From Psococerastis gibbosa (Eukaryota; Arthropoda; Insecta; Psocodea; Psocidae), in NCBI GenBank assembly GCA_963971405.1, contig OZ020487.1:43187039-43251038 (forward strand): a stretch of DNA of 64,000 nt. The letters are read 5' to 3'. Under the pieces are notes generated by a model. The model made no database searches. It saw only the letters and a program-made list of their open reading frames with translations, and was not told the DNA's origin. Made by a program: the position numbers and the translations under genes. How positions within the stretch are numbered: position 1 is the first letter of the stretch; every line of letters begins with the position of its first letter. This document shows, one piece after another, positions 53,601 through 55,414 of this stretch.

Positions 53601-53739
53601 GACAGATGATGCTCGAACGAGATAGGTTTCCCCATCCGTCGTTAGTGGCGCAGCATGACGAATTTATGCGCGCGCAGCGAGAGAGGGAGCTCAAAGTTCG
53701 CGCTCTAGAAGAGGCAGCTCGGGGTGGCAGGAGCTAGGC
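11284..53739 (+). CDS. Gug: Atrophin / Grunge (RERE orthologue), whole gene, 23 coding exons
   Basis: Nuclear transcriptional co-repressor of the Atrophin/RERE family. The joined exons give about 1,636 codons. Layout: ELM2 (about residues 3-120), SANT (about 120-172), GATA-type zinc finger (about 243-275), low-complexity Pro/Ser/Lys/His middle (280-1190), and the Atrophin C-terminal region (about 1195-1636) with NSCARTDL, the Atro box ALRQLSEY, Arg/Glu-rich helices and a His-rich tract. Known for the family: ELM2-SANT binds HDAC1/2 and G9a, and the Atro box binds NR2-class nuclear receptors such as Tailless. Coding exons are conserved and GC-richer than the introns. Intron 1 is about 10.9 kb. 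Start chosen at ATG 11,331 because an in-frame TGA lies before it in the same exon. Long vertebrate and fly isoforms also have an N-terminal BAH domain that I could not find here. Confidence 0.93.
11638..12475 (+). mobile_element. Unclassified ~0.84-kb repeat with inverted ends (copy 1)
   Basis: It starts TTGCTTTCCAATTTATACG and near the other end has ATAAATTGGAAAGC, then GAACTCGGACCGGTTCTTT. The copy at 40,030-40,936 is the same element in reverse orientation and diverges at the same outer points, which defines the ends. Internally there is a GTCTGTCTGTCGGTCGG stretch, then AT-rich sequence and a run of C near 12,346-12,364. No protein was recognised. Confidence 0.65.
12640..12757 (+). mobile_element. 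LINE 3'-terminal fragment ([17 protein letters not shown] end)
   Basis: The reading ends [18 protein letters not shown] then stop, identical in wording to the end of the LINE fragment at 36,516-36,716 (minus). Other relatives end in QTGVG at 61,306 and in a related form near 23,110. Only the last tens of codons are kept. Confidence 0.65.
12760..13600. other. Intron 1, unassigned
   Basis: No gene, RNA or repeat shared within the window was recognised. Confidence 0.35.
13620..13900 (-). mobile_element. LINE reverse-transcriptase tail
   Basis: The minus-strand reading [20 protein letters not shown], then [11 protein letters not shown], fits the LGHV.RMPENR…W.…D…WR tail of arthropod LINEs. The frame is broken in places. 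Confidence 0.6.
14258..14408. mobile_element. Solo GGCGCC-type hairpin MITE
   Basis: A 151-bp near-perfect hairpin with stem beginning GGCGCCCATTCCACATACG, flanked by TTA at 14,255-14,257 and 14,409-14,411. It lacks the inner insertion seen in the composite MITEs and so shows the simple ancestral structure. The inner part keeps GTGGTAGCA and TGTCTGCTA. Confidence 0.8.
14426..15000. repeat. ~110-bp direct duplication flanking a MITE
   Basis: The block starting AGTCACTGCAAACACTCAGG at about 14,431 recurs starting near 14,890 (AGTCACTGCTAACACTCAGG). Both copies end in CATCGTGAGGTAA. The MITE 14,543-14,889 lies exactly between them, bounded by TAA on both sides. Confidence 0.65.
14543..14889. 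mobile_element. Altered composite MITE
   Basis: Outer ends GGCGCCCATTCCATCGACC and …GGTCAGTGGAATGGGCGCC with TAA on both sides (14,540-14,542; 14,890-14,892). The left outer arm is shortened directly into the inner arm, losing the GTAGCAGACATTC stretch on that side. Confidence 0.75.
16417..16574. mobile_element. GGCGTGTATT-type hairpin MITE
   Basis: Stems GGCGTGTATT… and …AATACACGCC flanked by TTA at 16,414-16,416 and 16,575-16,577. The centre contains the ATAATAGTCTCCTTAAAAC and TTAACTTATCTA modules shared with the elements at 21,659, 24,059, 41,189 and 49,735. Confidence 0.75.
16675..16868 (-). mobile_element. tRNA-Glu-derived SINE (family C)
   Basis: Read on the minus strand the complete family has a tRNA-like head with A box (GTAGAGTAGTGGTACAGAC), an anticodon region CTTTCACCC as in tRNA-Glu(UUC), and B box GGTTCGAGTCC. 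It is followed by a body ending in TTATTTATTTATT. This copy keeps most of the unit. Others: 30,905-31,125, 42,565-42,735, 49,985-50,195, 59,940-60,155 and a reversed 3' part at 22,800-22,915. Confidence 0.7.
16870..18630. other. Intron 1, low-order repeats
   Basis: No gene was recognised. A block with GGAGCGCGCCCACCCACGTG near 17,057 recurs near 18,105 (GGGGCGCGCCCACCCACATA). The block around 17,150-17,230 (…TCGTGGAGAAG) recurs near 20,050-20,125. These are fragments of an unnamed dispersed repeat. Confidence 0.4.
18690..19560. repeat. Degenerate tandem units with GGGGGAGACCCC core
   Basis: About six units of roughly 130-160 bp. Each has ATGCGTAAAACCCC or similar, then TTTCAG, then CACCCGGGGGAGACCCC, then a phrase like TTCATCGCCTGTAAA. 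Reverse-oriented relatives are at 57,600-57,790 and 58,060-58,290, a short one is in the hAT at 10,680, and part of the flank recurs at 63,900-64,000. It has no coding capacity. It may be a satellite-like component of a larger transposon. Confidence 0.55.
19740..20460. other. Intron 1, unassigned
   Basis: AT-rich; includes a C run at about 20,358-20,373 and fragments shared with 17.1 kb. No gene was recognised. Confidence 0.35.
21188..21571. mobile_element. TTAA-flanked hairpin element, full copy
   Basis: A 384-bp hairpin with arms of about 150 bp, stems beginning GAGTGTACAGCCCATAGG and ending CGGGCTGTACACTC, bounded by TTAA at 21,184-21,187 and 21,572-21,575. Copies: 25,858-26,225, 28,099-28,480 (diverged), 42,769-43,136 and a fragment near 53,120-53,180. 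TTAA duplication is known for piggyBac-type transposition, so a piggyBac-like source is a guess. No transposase is present. Confidence 0.75.
21659..21936. mobile_element. GGCGTGTATTCCAC-type hairpin MITE
   Basis: A 278-bp hairpin with stems GGCGTGTATTCCACTTGTC and GACAAGTGGAATACACGCC. The inner modules include ATGGTAGCAGACATC and the TTAACTTATCTATTATAAA block shared with related MITEs. The flank is TAA on the left and TGA on the right, so one copy of the duplication may be mutated. Confidence 0.75.
21940..22490. other. Intron 1, 3' part
   Basis: No gene was recognised. A C run is near 22,283-22,298, and a dispersed repeat fragment (TTAACCCGGTTCG) is near 22,370. Confidence 0.35.
22496..22594 (+). 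CDS. Gug: Exon 2: end of ELM2, start of SANT
   Basis: A 99-nt exon in phase 0 with TTTTCAG acceptor and GTGAGT donor. It encodes [19 protein letters not shown] and then [10 protein letters not shown], matching the RERE stretch LH.SGYD.GKALQ.LVK.PVPK..…W…E. The last residues open the SANT domain. Confidence 0.95.
22704..22784 (+). CDS. Gug: Exon 3: SANT domain core
   Basis: An 81-nt exon in phase 0 encoding [20 protein letters not shown], then LLPHKDT, nearly identical to fly and human proteins. Acceptor is a T-run then TAG; donor GTAAGT. A diverged copy of this exon is at 1,272-1,352. Confidence 0.96.
22800..22915 (+). mobile_element. SINE family C, 3' part
   Basis: It carries GGCCATGCTTCGGAAGGCAT through the GAGGGCTTC…TAGTAATAGAAC end of family C, in the opposite orientation to the other copies. 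It lies only about 15 nt past the exon 3 donor. Confidence 0.6.
22960..23305 (+). mobile_element. SINE family B copies around a LINE end fragment
   Basis: A partial family B head at 22,964 (TTCGACGGCATAGTGGTAAC) is followed by a LINE C-terminal remnant (about 23,005-23,130, with AAGGGTGGGCGTTGGCTAAG). A more complete family B copy then runs from 23,143 to about 23,305, ending in an A-rich tail. Confidence 0.55.
23590..23860 (+). repeat. Dispersed repeat with GGAATCCACTATAATCAGG core
   Basis: The same repeat as at 9,230-9,640 but in + orientation. It continues with CTTAGGGTGCCTCAAGTTAA as in the copy at 50,205. A short duplication of GTGGACCTGT occurs inside. Confidence 0.5.
24059..24304. mobile_element. 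GGCGGGTATCC-type hairpin MITE at a datable site
   Basis: It starts GGCGGGTATCCCACCGGCG after TTA (24,056-24,058) and ends AAAATCGCC before TTA (24,305-24,307), lacking the last ~15 bp of the usual right end. The flanks joined together (GGGAAGTTAG and AGCATTTCTCG) occur uninterrupted at about 2,220-2,260, so that locus shows the site without the element. Confidence 0.75.
24458..24740 (+). CDS. Gug: Exon 4: end of SANT, basic linker, first half of GATA finger
   Basis: A 283-nt exon starting [20 protein letters not shown], then an Arg-rich region, an acidic/Ser stretch ([14 protein letters not shown]), and CQHCFST at its end, the first Cys pair of the GATA-type finger. Acceptor TTGCAG, donor GTAAGT. 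It ends one nt into a Ser codon completed by exon 5. Confidence 0.95.
24960..25156. mobile_element. Two tRNA-like SINE heads (family A), inverted head-to-head
   Basis: The minus-strand copy (about 24,966-25,043) and the plus-strand copy (25,074-25,156) share at least 70 bp, including A box, GACGACGCCCCGGTTAGGCG and GGTTCGAATCC. They face each other around a ~30-bp spacer, giving a strong hairpin in the pre-mRNA 220 nt after exon 4. The second copy begins GGACTTGTCGGGGCTTGTGG. Confidence 0.65.
25165..25680 (-). mobile_element. Repeat fragment and LINE tail
   Basis: The part at 25,165-25,330 resembles 62,200-62,345 (…TACAAGCGATAATG…). At 25,360-25,465 the minus strand reads [20 protein letters not shown], a LINE tail like the one at 1,915-1,990. 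Confidence 0.4.
25858..26225. mobile_element. TTAA-flanked hairpin, copy 2
   Basis: Same family as 21,188-21,571, following TTAA at 25,854-25,857. The right terminus is decayed (CCTACAGCATTGAA instead of the full end). Confidence 0.7.
26230..27780. other. Intron 4, unassigned
   Basis: No gene or RNA was recognised. Simple T runs occur near 27,060-27,085, and an AAGAGTAT-rich stretch at 27,240-27,335. Confidence 0.35.
27797..27996 (+). CDS. Gug: Exon 5: second half of GATA finger
   Basis: A 200-nt exon with acceptor TTTTTAG and donor GTATAT. It encodes [20 protein letters not shown], then HHKKHGELP, completing the C-x2-C…C-x2-C finger begun in exon 4. It then has [20 protein letters not shown] and TRRKTKEQ, as in RERE (FLFRPV…GRMRTR). 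Confidence 0.94.
28099..28480. mobile_element. TTAA-flanked hairpin, diverged copy
   Basis: It keeps TAGAAAATTGGCACCCC at the left and TCTACGTAGCATGTCCTC before TTAA at the right. The arms differ from each other more than in the other copies, suggesting an older insertion. Confidence 0.6.
28485..29725. other. Intron 5, mostly unassigned
   Basis: No gene was recognised. 29,515-29,640 contains the AAGGGAAGGTGTAGTAGCG…GTTTTAACCC dispersed repeat also seen at 728-780. Confidence 0.35.
29728..30069 (+). CDS. Gug: Exon 6: charged linker ending in poly-Ser
   Basis: A 342-nt exon in phase 0, acceptor CCGCAG, donor GTATGT. It is Lys/Arg/Glu-rich with KSRKRNQTD and [10 protein letters not shown], candidate nuclear localisation signals, then EEIKVEPE and eight Ser before the donor. 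KVEPE resembles a sumoylation consensus (inference). Confidence 0.9.
30075..30840 (-). mobile_element. LINE tail split by a TTAA hairpin
   Basis: The minus-strand reading has [20 protein letters not shown], then [14 protein letters not shown], then SLEEALKEE, the common arthropod LINE end (…RRM.TE.ELL.TVK…MR.EKYRLLQLI…). It lies directly after exon 6. A 393-bp hairpin (30,405-30,797) interrupts its upstream part. Confidence 0.75.
30405..30797. mobile_element. TTAA-flanked hairpin, second family
   Basis: Arms of about 165 bp start GGGCCAACCGGAGTCGCCC and end GGGCGACTCCGGTTTGCCC, bounded by TTAA at 30,401-30,404 and 30,798-30,801. It shares the TTAA target with the GAGTGTAC family but not its sequence. 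It has no coding capacity. Confidence 0.75.
30905..31125 (-). mobile_element. SINE family C, full-length copy
   Basis: It contains the body (GCGGAGTTAGGGCTATAAAG) and the tRNA-like head (minus-strand GGTTG…GACTCTGACTTTCACCC), as described for 16,675-16,868. Confidence 0.7.
31365..31575 (-). repeat. Dispersed repeat (GGTCGTTGGCA family)
   Basis: It shares ordered blocks with 36,300-36,490, 51,950-52,100, 49,195-49,260 and 62,200-62,345, notably GATGGGGTCGTTGGCA at one end and GTCAATGGTAAGCATG at the other. Class unknown. Confidence 0.45.
31628..31966 (+). CDS. Gug: Exon 7: proline-rich
   Basis: A 339-nt exon in phase 0, acceptor TTGCAG, donor GTTTTT (weak). It encodes [17 protein letters not shown], Pro-rich blocks ([24 protein letters not shown]), then [16 protein letters not shown]. 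Atrophins are Pro-rich here. The residues themselves are poorly conserved. Confidence 0.88.
31970..32385. other. Intron 7
   Basis: Around 32,055-32,240 it resembles 46,490-46,620 (…AGATGCAG…TATCAGAAGA…), apparently a minor repeat. Nothing else was seen. Confidence 0.35.
32386..32580 (+). CDS. Gug: Exon 8: Gln/Pro-rich
   Basis: A 195-nt exon in phase 0, acceptor GTTTAG, donor GTATTC. It encodes [20 protein letters not shown] and ends [11 protein letters not shown]. No named domain. Confidence 0.86.
33082..33196 (+). CDS. Gug: Exon 9: charged short exon
   Basis: 115 nt; acceptor GTTTAG, donor GTTGGT. It encodes [20 protein letters not shown] and ends in EKSAEEEE, leaving one nt (G) to pair with exon 10. 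The correct phase with both neighbours supports it. Confidence 0.85.
33660..33901 (+). CDS. Gug: Exon 10: Met/Pro-rich
   Basis: 242 nt; acceptor CTTACAG, donor GTACTG. It encodes [20 protein letters not shown], then [18 protein letters not shown], and ends LKIKQE. IKQE fits the sumoylation consensus psi-K-x-E (inference). Confidence 0.88.
33950..34063 (+). mobile_element. SINE family B, shortened copy
   Basis: It begins GCGACTTCGGTGGCAAGGTGG and ends GTTTGTACGCAATTAACC, matching the ends of family B with an internal deletion. Confidence 0.5.
34146..34489 (+). CDS. Gug: Exon 11: Pro/charged region
   Basis: 344 nt; acceptor TCGCAG, donor GTTGGT at 34,490 chosen because it alone keeps phase with exon 12. 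A GTATAT four bases downstream would not. It encodes [20 protein letters not shown], then [12 protein letters not shown] (IKKE, another sumoylation-like site), and ends [10 protein letters not shown]. Confidence 0.87.
34525..34660 (+). mobile_element. LINE tail fragment
   Basis: Nucleotides CCTCGAAAACGCTGGAAGAA, then GTCGAGCAGGCCAAAGTTCA, align to the LINE tail at 60,640-60,780. The frame is lost. Confidence 0.6.
34665..35400. repeat. Intron 11, unnamed repeat fragments
   Basis: A segment with GTGAGCGCGGAAGCCTAAGA near 35,121 recurs near 54,832 (ATGAGCGCGGAAGCCCAAAA). A short inverted pair around 35,195-35,270 (CAGATTTTAGCCGG / CAAAAAATCTG) is weak. No gene was recognised; a 145-codon open reading here has no recognisable features. 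Confidence 0.35.
35561..35723. mobile_element. Small hairpin element
   Basis: Arms TGTGCTTAAGACCGCACGGC and its complement near 35,700-35,723 enclose AT-rich sequence. Family and target duplication are not evident. Confidence 0.5.
35862..36013 (+). CDS. Gug: Exon 12: Ser-rich
   Basis: 152 nt; acceptor CTTGCAG, donor GTAAGT. It encodes [14 protein letters not shown] and then [20 protein letters not shown]. Its phase (1 nt in, 1 nt out) fits both neighbours, which is the main support as the sequence is low complexity. Confidence 0.8.
36031..36277. mobile_element. Hairpin MITE 17 nt after exon 12
   Basis: Inverted ends GAGGGTACTAGAAGCAAAAG and its complement near 36,258-36,277, flanked by ACTT and AATT. 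About 247 bp, non-coding. It lies almost on the exon 12 donor. Confidence 0.65.
36300..36490 (-). repeat. Dispersed repeat (GGTCATTGG family)
   Basis: Collinear with 31,365-31,575, including CATGGGGTCATTGG and the GTGTGAGTTGAC block. Confidence 0.45.
36510..36716 (-). mobile_element. LINE C-terminal zinc-knuckle fragment
   Basis: The minus strand reads [18 protein letters not shown] (C-x2-C…H…C), then [19 protein letters not shown] and a stop. This is the knuckle that closes the polyprotein in R1/jockey-like LINEs. It is 5'-truncated; a sister end is at 12,640 and a stub at 40,095-40,140. Confidence 0.75.
36875..37213 (+). CDS. Gug: Exon 13: Pro/His-rich
   Basis: 339 nt; acceptor CTTGCAG, donor GTGAGT. 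It encodes [15 protein letters not shown], then [20 protein letters not shown] and a Tyr-Pro alternation ([14 protein letters not shown]). The phase is consistent. Confidence 0.9.
37225..37295 (-). mobile_element. LINE tail stub
   Basis: It matches the end of the LINE tail at 30,075 (CTATCGAAGATTGGCGATCA) and begins about 12 nt after the exon 13 donor. Confidence 0.5.
37620..37745 (-). mobile_element. tRNA-like SINE fragment (family A)
   Basis: On the minus strand it has B box GGTTCGAATCCCG and the GATCTACGC region. It stops within the anticodon-like arm. Confidence 0.5.
37831..38277 (+). CDS. Gug: Exon 14: Ser/His-rich
   Basis: 447 nt; acceptor TTTCTCAG, donor GTAATG (weak). It has [42 protein letters not shown] and [16 protein letters not shown]. 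One nt (G) carries over to exon 15. Reading past the donor meets a stop after 10 codons. Confidence 0.88.
38333..38825. mobile_element. ~490-bp element with inverted ends
   Basis: Ends GGGGTCTTCACAGTGTTCG and CACTGTGAAGACCC are complementary, and further in CTATCGAGTTA pairs with TAACTCGATA. The interior is non-coding. It starts 55 nt after exon 14. Confidence 0.6.
38877..38955 (+). mobile_element. tRNA-like SINE head (family A)
   Basis: A box region TAGTCCAGCGGTTAAGAC, B box GGTTCGAATCC, end GCCAAGTCC followed by a T run. Confidence 0.6.
39600..39774 (+). CDS. Gug: Exon 15: acidic Pro/Ser region before the Atrophin box
   Basis: 175 nt; acceptor GGTCAG, donor GTAAGT. It encodes [20 protein letters not shown] and then [26 protein letters not shown] followed by SQSA matches RERE SPEPTVVDTPSHASQSA, anchoring the start of the conserved C-terminal region. 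Confidence 0.93.
40030..40936 (-). mobile_element. Unclassified ~0.9-kb repeat with inverted ends (copy 2)
   Basis: The reverse-oriented counterpart of 11,638-12,475. It starts AAGAACCGGTCCGAGTTTAC and ends near ACGTATAAATTGGAAAGCAA. A LINE stub (about 40,095-40,140) is inserted near its left end, and a G run is at 40,216-40,229. Confidence 0.65.
41189..41373. mobile_element. GGCGGCAATTCCACCGG-type hairpin MITE
   Basis: A 185-bp hairpin with stems GGCGGCAATTCCACCGGCG and CGCCGGTGGAATTGCCGCC, with perfect TTA at 41,186-41,188 and 41,374-41,376. It is the cleanest member of this subfamily and shows the GTGTCTGCTACCAT core. Confidence 0.82.
41490..41810. mobile_element. Composite MITE lacking its outer right arm
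   Basis: Outer left arm GGCGGGGTTTCCACCGACC with GTGGTAGCAGACATTCAAG, then an inner hairpin starting GGTGGGCATTCCACCG after TTA. The right side ends in GGTCGGTGGAAACCCCGCC. Confidence 0.6.
41992..42160 (+). CDS. Gug: Exon 16: Atrophin box and Arg/Glu-rich start
   Basis: 169 nt; acceptor TTTTCAG, donor GTTAGT. It encodes [20 protein letters not shown] (compare [23 protein letters not shown]), then [19 protein letters not shown], the start of the Arg-Glu repeats that name RERE, probably an extended helix. Confidence 0.96.
42565..42735 (-). mobile_element. SINE family C, head-truncated copy
   Basis: The body from GACTTTTTTTGTTC to CATGGCCAGAAAATGTAGC is kept. The tRNA-like head is missing because the next element begins there. 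Confidence 0.6.
42732..43253. mobile_element. GAGAGATGGG-type hairpin interrupted by a TTAA hairpin
   Basis: The left end has TCTATATAGGAGAGATGGGC. After a 368-bp insert the element resumes with ATCCTGGGGCCACCTG and ends near GACCGTCGCATCTCTC. A copy free of this insert is at 62,459-62,648. Confidence 0.6.
42769..43136. mobile_element. TTAA-flanked hairpin, nested copy
   Basis: GAGTGTACAGCCCGTAGG to CTACGGGCTGTACACTC, with TTAA on the right and TTGA-like sequence on the left. The uninterrupted host element elsewhere has TTTAATCCTGG at this point, so TTAA was the target. Confidence 0.75.
43260..44040. other. Intron 16, unassigned
   Basis: AT-rich with many TTAAATTTAAAT-like stretches. No gene was recognised. 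Confidence 0.35.
44044..44186 (+). CDS. Gug: Exon 17: conserved C-terminal region
   Basis: 143 nt; acceptor TTATAG, donor GTACAG. It encodes [20 protein letters not shown] and ends [10 protein letters not shown] (compare RERE GPDTPALRTL). The first half of the Atro box ALxxLxxY ends here. Confidence 0.94.
44408..44527 (+). CDS. Gug: Exon 18: completes the Atro box
   Basis: 120 nt; acceptor TTTCAG, donor GTACTG. It begins [17 protein letters not shown]. Joined to exon 17 it gives ALRQLSEYARPH, the nuclear-receptor-binding Atro box with all three key residues (Leu, Leu, Tyr). It ends YGARD. Confidence 0.95.
44751..45152. mobile_element. Composite MITE, GGCGCGGTTTCC type, inner element at 44,822-45,081
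   Basis: Outer stems GGCGCGGTTTCCACCGACC and GGTCGGTGGAAACCGCGCC with TAA on both sides. The inner hairpin (GGTGGGGTTTCCGACGACC… CCCCGCC) interrupts it at TTA in the GACATTCAAGACTTA core. The same nesting as in the composites at 161 and 8035, but with different stems. Confidence 0.75.
45219..45445 (+). CDS. Gug: Exon 19: Arg/Glu-rich helix and Pro-rich segment
   Basis: 227 nt; acceptor TTACAG, donor GTGAGT. It encodes [20 protein letters not shown], then [11 protein letters not shown] (compare RERE RERELRERE…RERMK), and [21 protein letters not shown] coiled-coil-like charged helix is likely. Confidence 0.95.
45575..45893. mobile_element. GAGAGATGGG-type hairpin carrying a SINE family B insert
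   Basis: Left end near TGTAGGAGAGATGGG, right end near CTCCCCTATATAGAAC. Family B (45,640-45,805, beginning TTCGATGGTTCAGTGGTAAC, ending in an A run) lies in its middle, right after CTGGGGCCAC. Confidence 0.65.
46115..46400. repeat. Foldback repeat, copy 2
   Basis: Arms GACCGTGGTCGTCCTGAAAG… and …CTTTCAGGACGACCACGGCC are near-perfect complements over more than 50 bp. Outer part GCTTTCACGGCCGG. Related to 6,300-6,635. Confidence 0.6.
46660..47665. repeat. ~240-bp tandem array, alternating A/B units
   Basis: Four units begin near 46,676, 46,911, 47,153 and 47,392 (TCTTCGGAAGTGCGTTAGG or TCTTCGTAACTGCGTTCAG) with a partial fifth at 47,633. Units 1 and 3 share CACCCTCGCCACGCCCAGG. Units 2 and 4 share CATCCTCGCTACCTCCAGG. 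The repeat is therefore really a ~480-bp dimer duplicated once. The phrase GGGAAATTTGTCATTGTAAC links it to the foldback at 56.5 kb. Short open readings of 60-77 codons in it recur only because the DNA repeats. Confidence 0.8.
47925..48510 (-). mobile_element. LINE reverse-transcriptase tail interrupted by a hAT MITE
   Basis: The minus strand carries [12 protein letters not shown] (about 48,430-48,470), then beyond the insert [34 protein letters not shown] and [12 protein letters not shown]. It is the same clade as 30,075 and 61,575. The catalytic part is missing. Confidence 0.78.
48231..48406. mobile_element. hAT-type MITE with perfect 8-bp target duplication
   Basis: Ends CAAGGGCGGATTTTACC and AAAAATCCGCCCTTG. 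AGAGACAC stands on both sides (48,223-48,230 and 48,407-48,414). The interior has two G runs of at least nine. Removing it restores the continuous LINE sequence around it. Confidence 0.85.
48883..49074 (+). CDS. Gug: Exon 20: conserved C-terminal region
   Basis: 192 nt; acceptor TTGCAG, donor GTACGT. It encodes [16 protein letters not shown], a Gly/Pro-rich part, then [15 protein letters not shown] and VRLQMA (compare RERE LNPLERERL…LTSDPLARLQM). Confidence 0.95.
49330..49600 (-). mobile_element. LINE C-terminal zinc-knuckle fragment
   Basis: The minus strand reads [20 protein letters not shown], then [17 protein letters not shown] (C-x2-C…H…C). It resembles [20 protein letters not shown] at 61,079, so the two belong to one clade. 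Confidence 0.75.
49735..49862. mobile_element. Half of a GGCG-type MITE
   Basis: It holds the TTATAACTTAATTTATAATA and ATAATAGTCTCCTTAAAAC modules and the right end TGACAAGTGGAATAGCCGCC. The left arm is missing. Confidence 0.6.
49985..50195 (-). mobile_element. SINE family C, full-length copy
   Basis: Body and tRNA-Glu-like head are both present (minus strand GGTTCGAGTCCCAC). It is the best copy for reading the pol III boxes. Confidence 0.72.
50205..50640. repeat. Dispersed repeat with a 178-bp tandem duplication
   Basis: The GGTACCACATGGGGAACATA segment at 50,284 recurs at 50,462 with the whole following 178 bp, with only a few differences. The unit is a piece of the repeat described at 9,230-9,640 plus local sequence. 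Confidence 0.75.
50640..51480. other. Intron 20, remnant repeats
   Basis: 50,645-50,715 matches the LINE tail end (CTGGCGATCATCATGGCAG). 50,820-51,180 contains weak inverted similarity (TACAAACGTGGCCAA / TTGGCCATGTTTGTAAA). No gene was recognised. Confidence 0.4.
51486..51623 (+). CDS. Gug: Exon 21: His-rich tract
   Basis: 138 nt; acceptor TTTCAG, donor GTATGG. It encodes [18 protein letters not shown] and then LHLH, and a Gln/Ala stretch ([16 protein letters not shown]). RERE has the same His alternation (HQHSHIHSHLHLHQQ). The role is unproven. Confidence 0.95.
51950..52440. other. Intron 21, repeat fragment and AT-rich DNA
   Basis: 51,960-52,100 resembles the GGTCGTTGGCA family. The rest, with TGTTTATTTTATGGGTATG repeats near 52,290-52,370, is simple sequence. 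Confidence 0.4.
52545..52663 (+). CDS. Gug: Exon 22: conserved C-terminal region
   Basis: 119 nt; acceptor GTTTAG, donor GTAATG. It encodes [20 protein letters not shown] and then [11 protein letters not shown]. The counterpart in RERE is the FPYPPGTLPNPLL region. Confidence 0.92.
53213..53351. mobile_element. Solo GGCGGGGTTTCC-type hairpin MITE
   Basis: A 139-bp nearly perfect hairpin (GGCGGGGTTTCCATTGACC to its complement) with TTA at 53,210-53,212 and 53,352-53,354. The core GTCTTTAATGTCTGCTACCA is shared with the composites. It probably inserted recently, given how few bases differ between its arms. Confidence 0.82.
53576..53739 (+). CDS. Gug: Exon 23: last coding exon, stop 2 nt before the donor
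   Basis: Acceptor TTTTCAG, donor GTAAGT at 53,740. It encodes [20 protein letters not shown] and ends EEAARGGRS, stop TAG 53,735-53,737. RERE has a Gln/Met-rich C-terminal helix ([21 protein letters not shown]) here. The donor directly after the stop implies a further non-coding exon. Confidence 0.92.
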
Positions 53740-53744
53740 GTAAG

Positions 53745-54955
53745 TACCGCATATTATCATGGACACATAAACATATGGACTCGCAACAGCCTACCAGTCG
53801 GCAGGATTCCCGCGGCCATTTGCATTGTTTCCTACACTCCAGTTTTATTAATTAAACAATAAACTGGTAAATTTTGCTTAAAATGCAATCTTTTAAAGCT
53901 TTAGAAATTATTTTTAAAAATGAAATCTACAAAGGGAAAGTCTATGTAAACATTTTTTAAACAGTATTTTTTAAATTATTTAGAAATTTTTAAAAAAGGT
54001 CTACAACGGGAGAGGCTTAGAAAATATGCAAAGAAGGTATCAATGCAAATGACTTCTTGAATCCTGAATCTGAAAAATTCTCATCTATGTTTAGCTTATA
54101 ATAATAGTTACAAGTTAAGCATCAAGTTTATATAGAACATCCTTGGCCTTATCATGCTCGTGCTCGAAGTTTAAATGGCAAAAGTTAGTGAGTGGATTGC
54201 CATTAGTTATCATTAATTTTATTAATAATTACTTGTTGCGTCGTCCTGAAAATTGAAATAATAATCGTGCCCTATACTTTCCTTATCATCAGCAATTTTT
54301 GAAGAAAATGCTGCAGGGTGAATTTTAATTTATTAATATAATTTGTCCCATCAACATTTACATTTTTAAATGCACCGCTGTGTCCATCTTACAATACAAT
54401 GAACACACCGGTACACGCGTGGTAGAATCGCTGACCTGCCGGATCTGCATCCGGTGCATCCACTGGCTCGGCTGGTCAAAGCCCAGTGTACAGGCAATGA
54501 GATGGTGCTATTCGCTAACTCTGTTATGTCTGAGCTGGATTTAATGGAATACTAATTAAATAGGAATCGATACAGGTGGTGATTAGTGGAGTTACGTCCG
54601 CTGACAAGACATCTGATTCAGTCCGTAGGAATTAATTTCACCCTGAAGTTACACATCACTCTGCCTCTTGTTTGTATCAGTGAACTATGTCGTCATAATT
54701 TTACTTATGCACTCTCTTACTTTTACTTTTACTGCGCCTTATCCTCATGGAGGAGAGGGTCACCTCTCTCGTCATAACATTCCTTATGTCAACCCCCCTC
54801 TTCGGAACAGAAGGGTTGGAGTCTGACAACAACATGAGCGCGGAAGCCCAAAATGGGCAGAGCGTCTAGTATTATTATAACAACAAAAAAAAGTATGTAT
54901 ATATATATATATATATATACAGTATATAAACTAAGTTAAAAATGAATTTTTTTTA
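53745..54955. other. Probable 3'-UTR intron
   Basis: AT-rich; a repeat fragment at 54,700-54,865 matches 35,050-35,165, and a TA run is at 54,899-54,922. No coding sequence was recognised. Confidence 0.4.
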
Positions 54956-54961
54956 TTTCAG

Positions 54962-55410
54962 AATGGGGTCTCCGGATTTCTCACCTTCAGTGTAAACTAA
55001 GCGGTAGGGAAACTTGTAAGCTTTAATGAACATTATTTTGACTAGTGAGTTCACCAAAATGATAACATGAAAATAGCATTTTGTATTATTTTTAGTAAGA
55101 AACTGAATGAGTGTTCATAGACATTTTCAATTATTTAAGCAATTCGAGATAAGACTTTTAAAGGCAGATTTGGTTTAAATGTTTCGTAAACAACTTGGGG
55201 TCAAGTCATTCTGACCAAATTATATCATTAAGTAGTCATTCCATAGCCGCAAAGTTATGACAAAATATTTTTTTTACAAAAGTACAAGCATTCTTTAAAT
55301 GCAGACCTTTTTCCCGACTGAGGGTTACAACTCAGTAAAAATAATAATAATAATAATAATTGTGTATTGACCAGAAATTTGACAAATACATTAAGATAAA
55401 ATAAATAAAT
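54962..55410 (+). other. Gug: Candidate 3'-UTR exon
   Basis: A strong acceptor (T-rich then TTTCAG) precedes 54,962, and the sequence has no long frame. AATAAA motifs at 55,400 and 55,404 could be poly(A) signals, but such motifs are common in AT-rich DNA. The true end is unknown. Confidence 0.35.
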
Positions 55411-55414
55411 TTCC

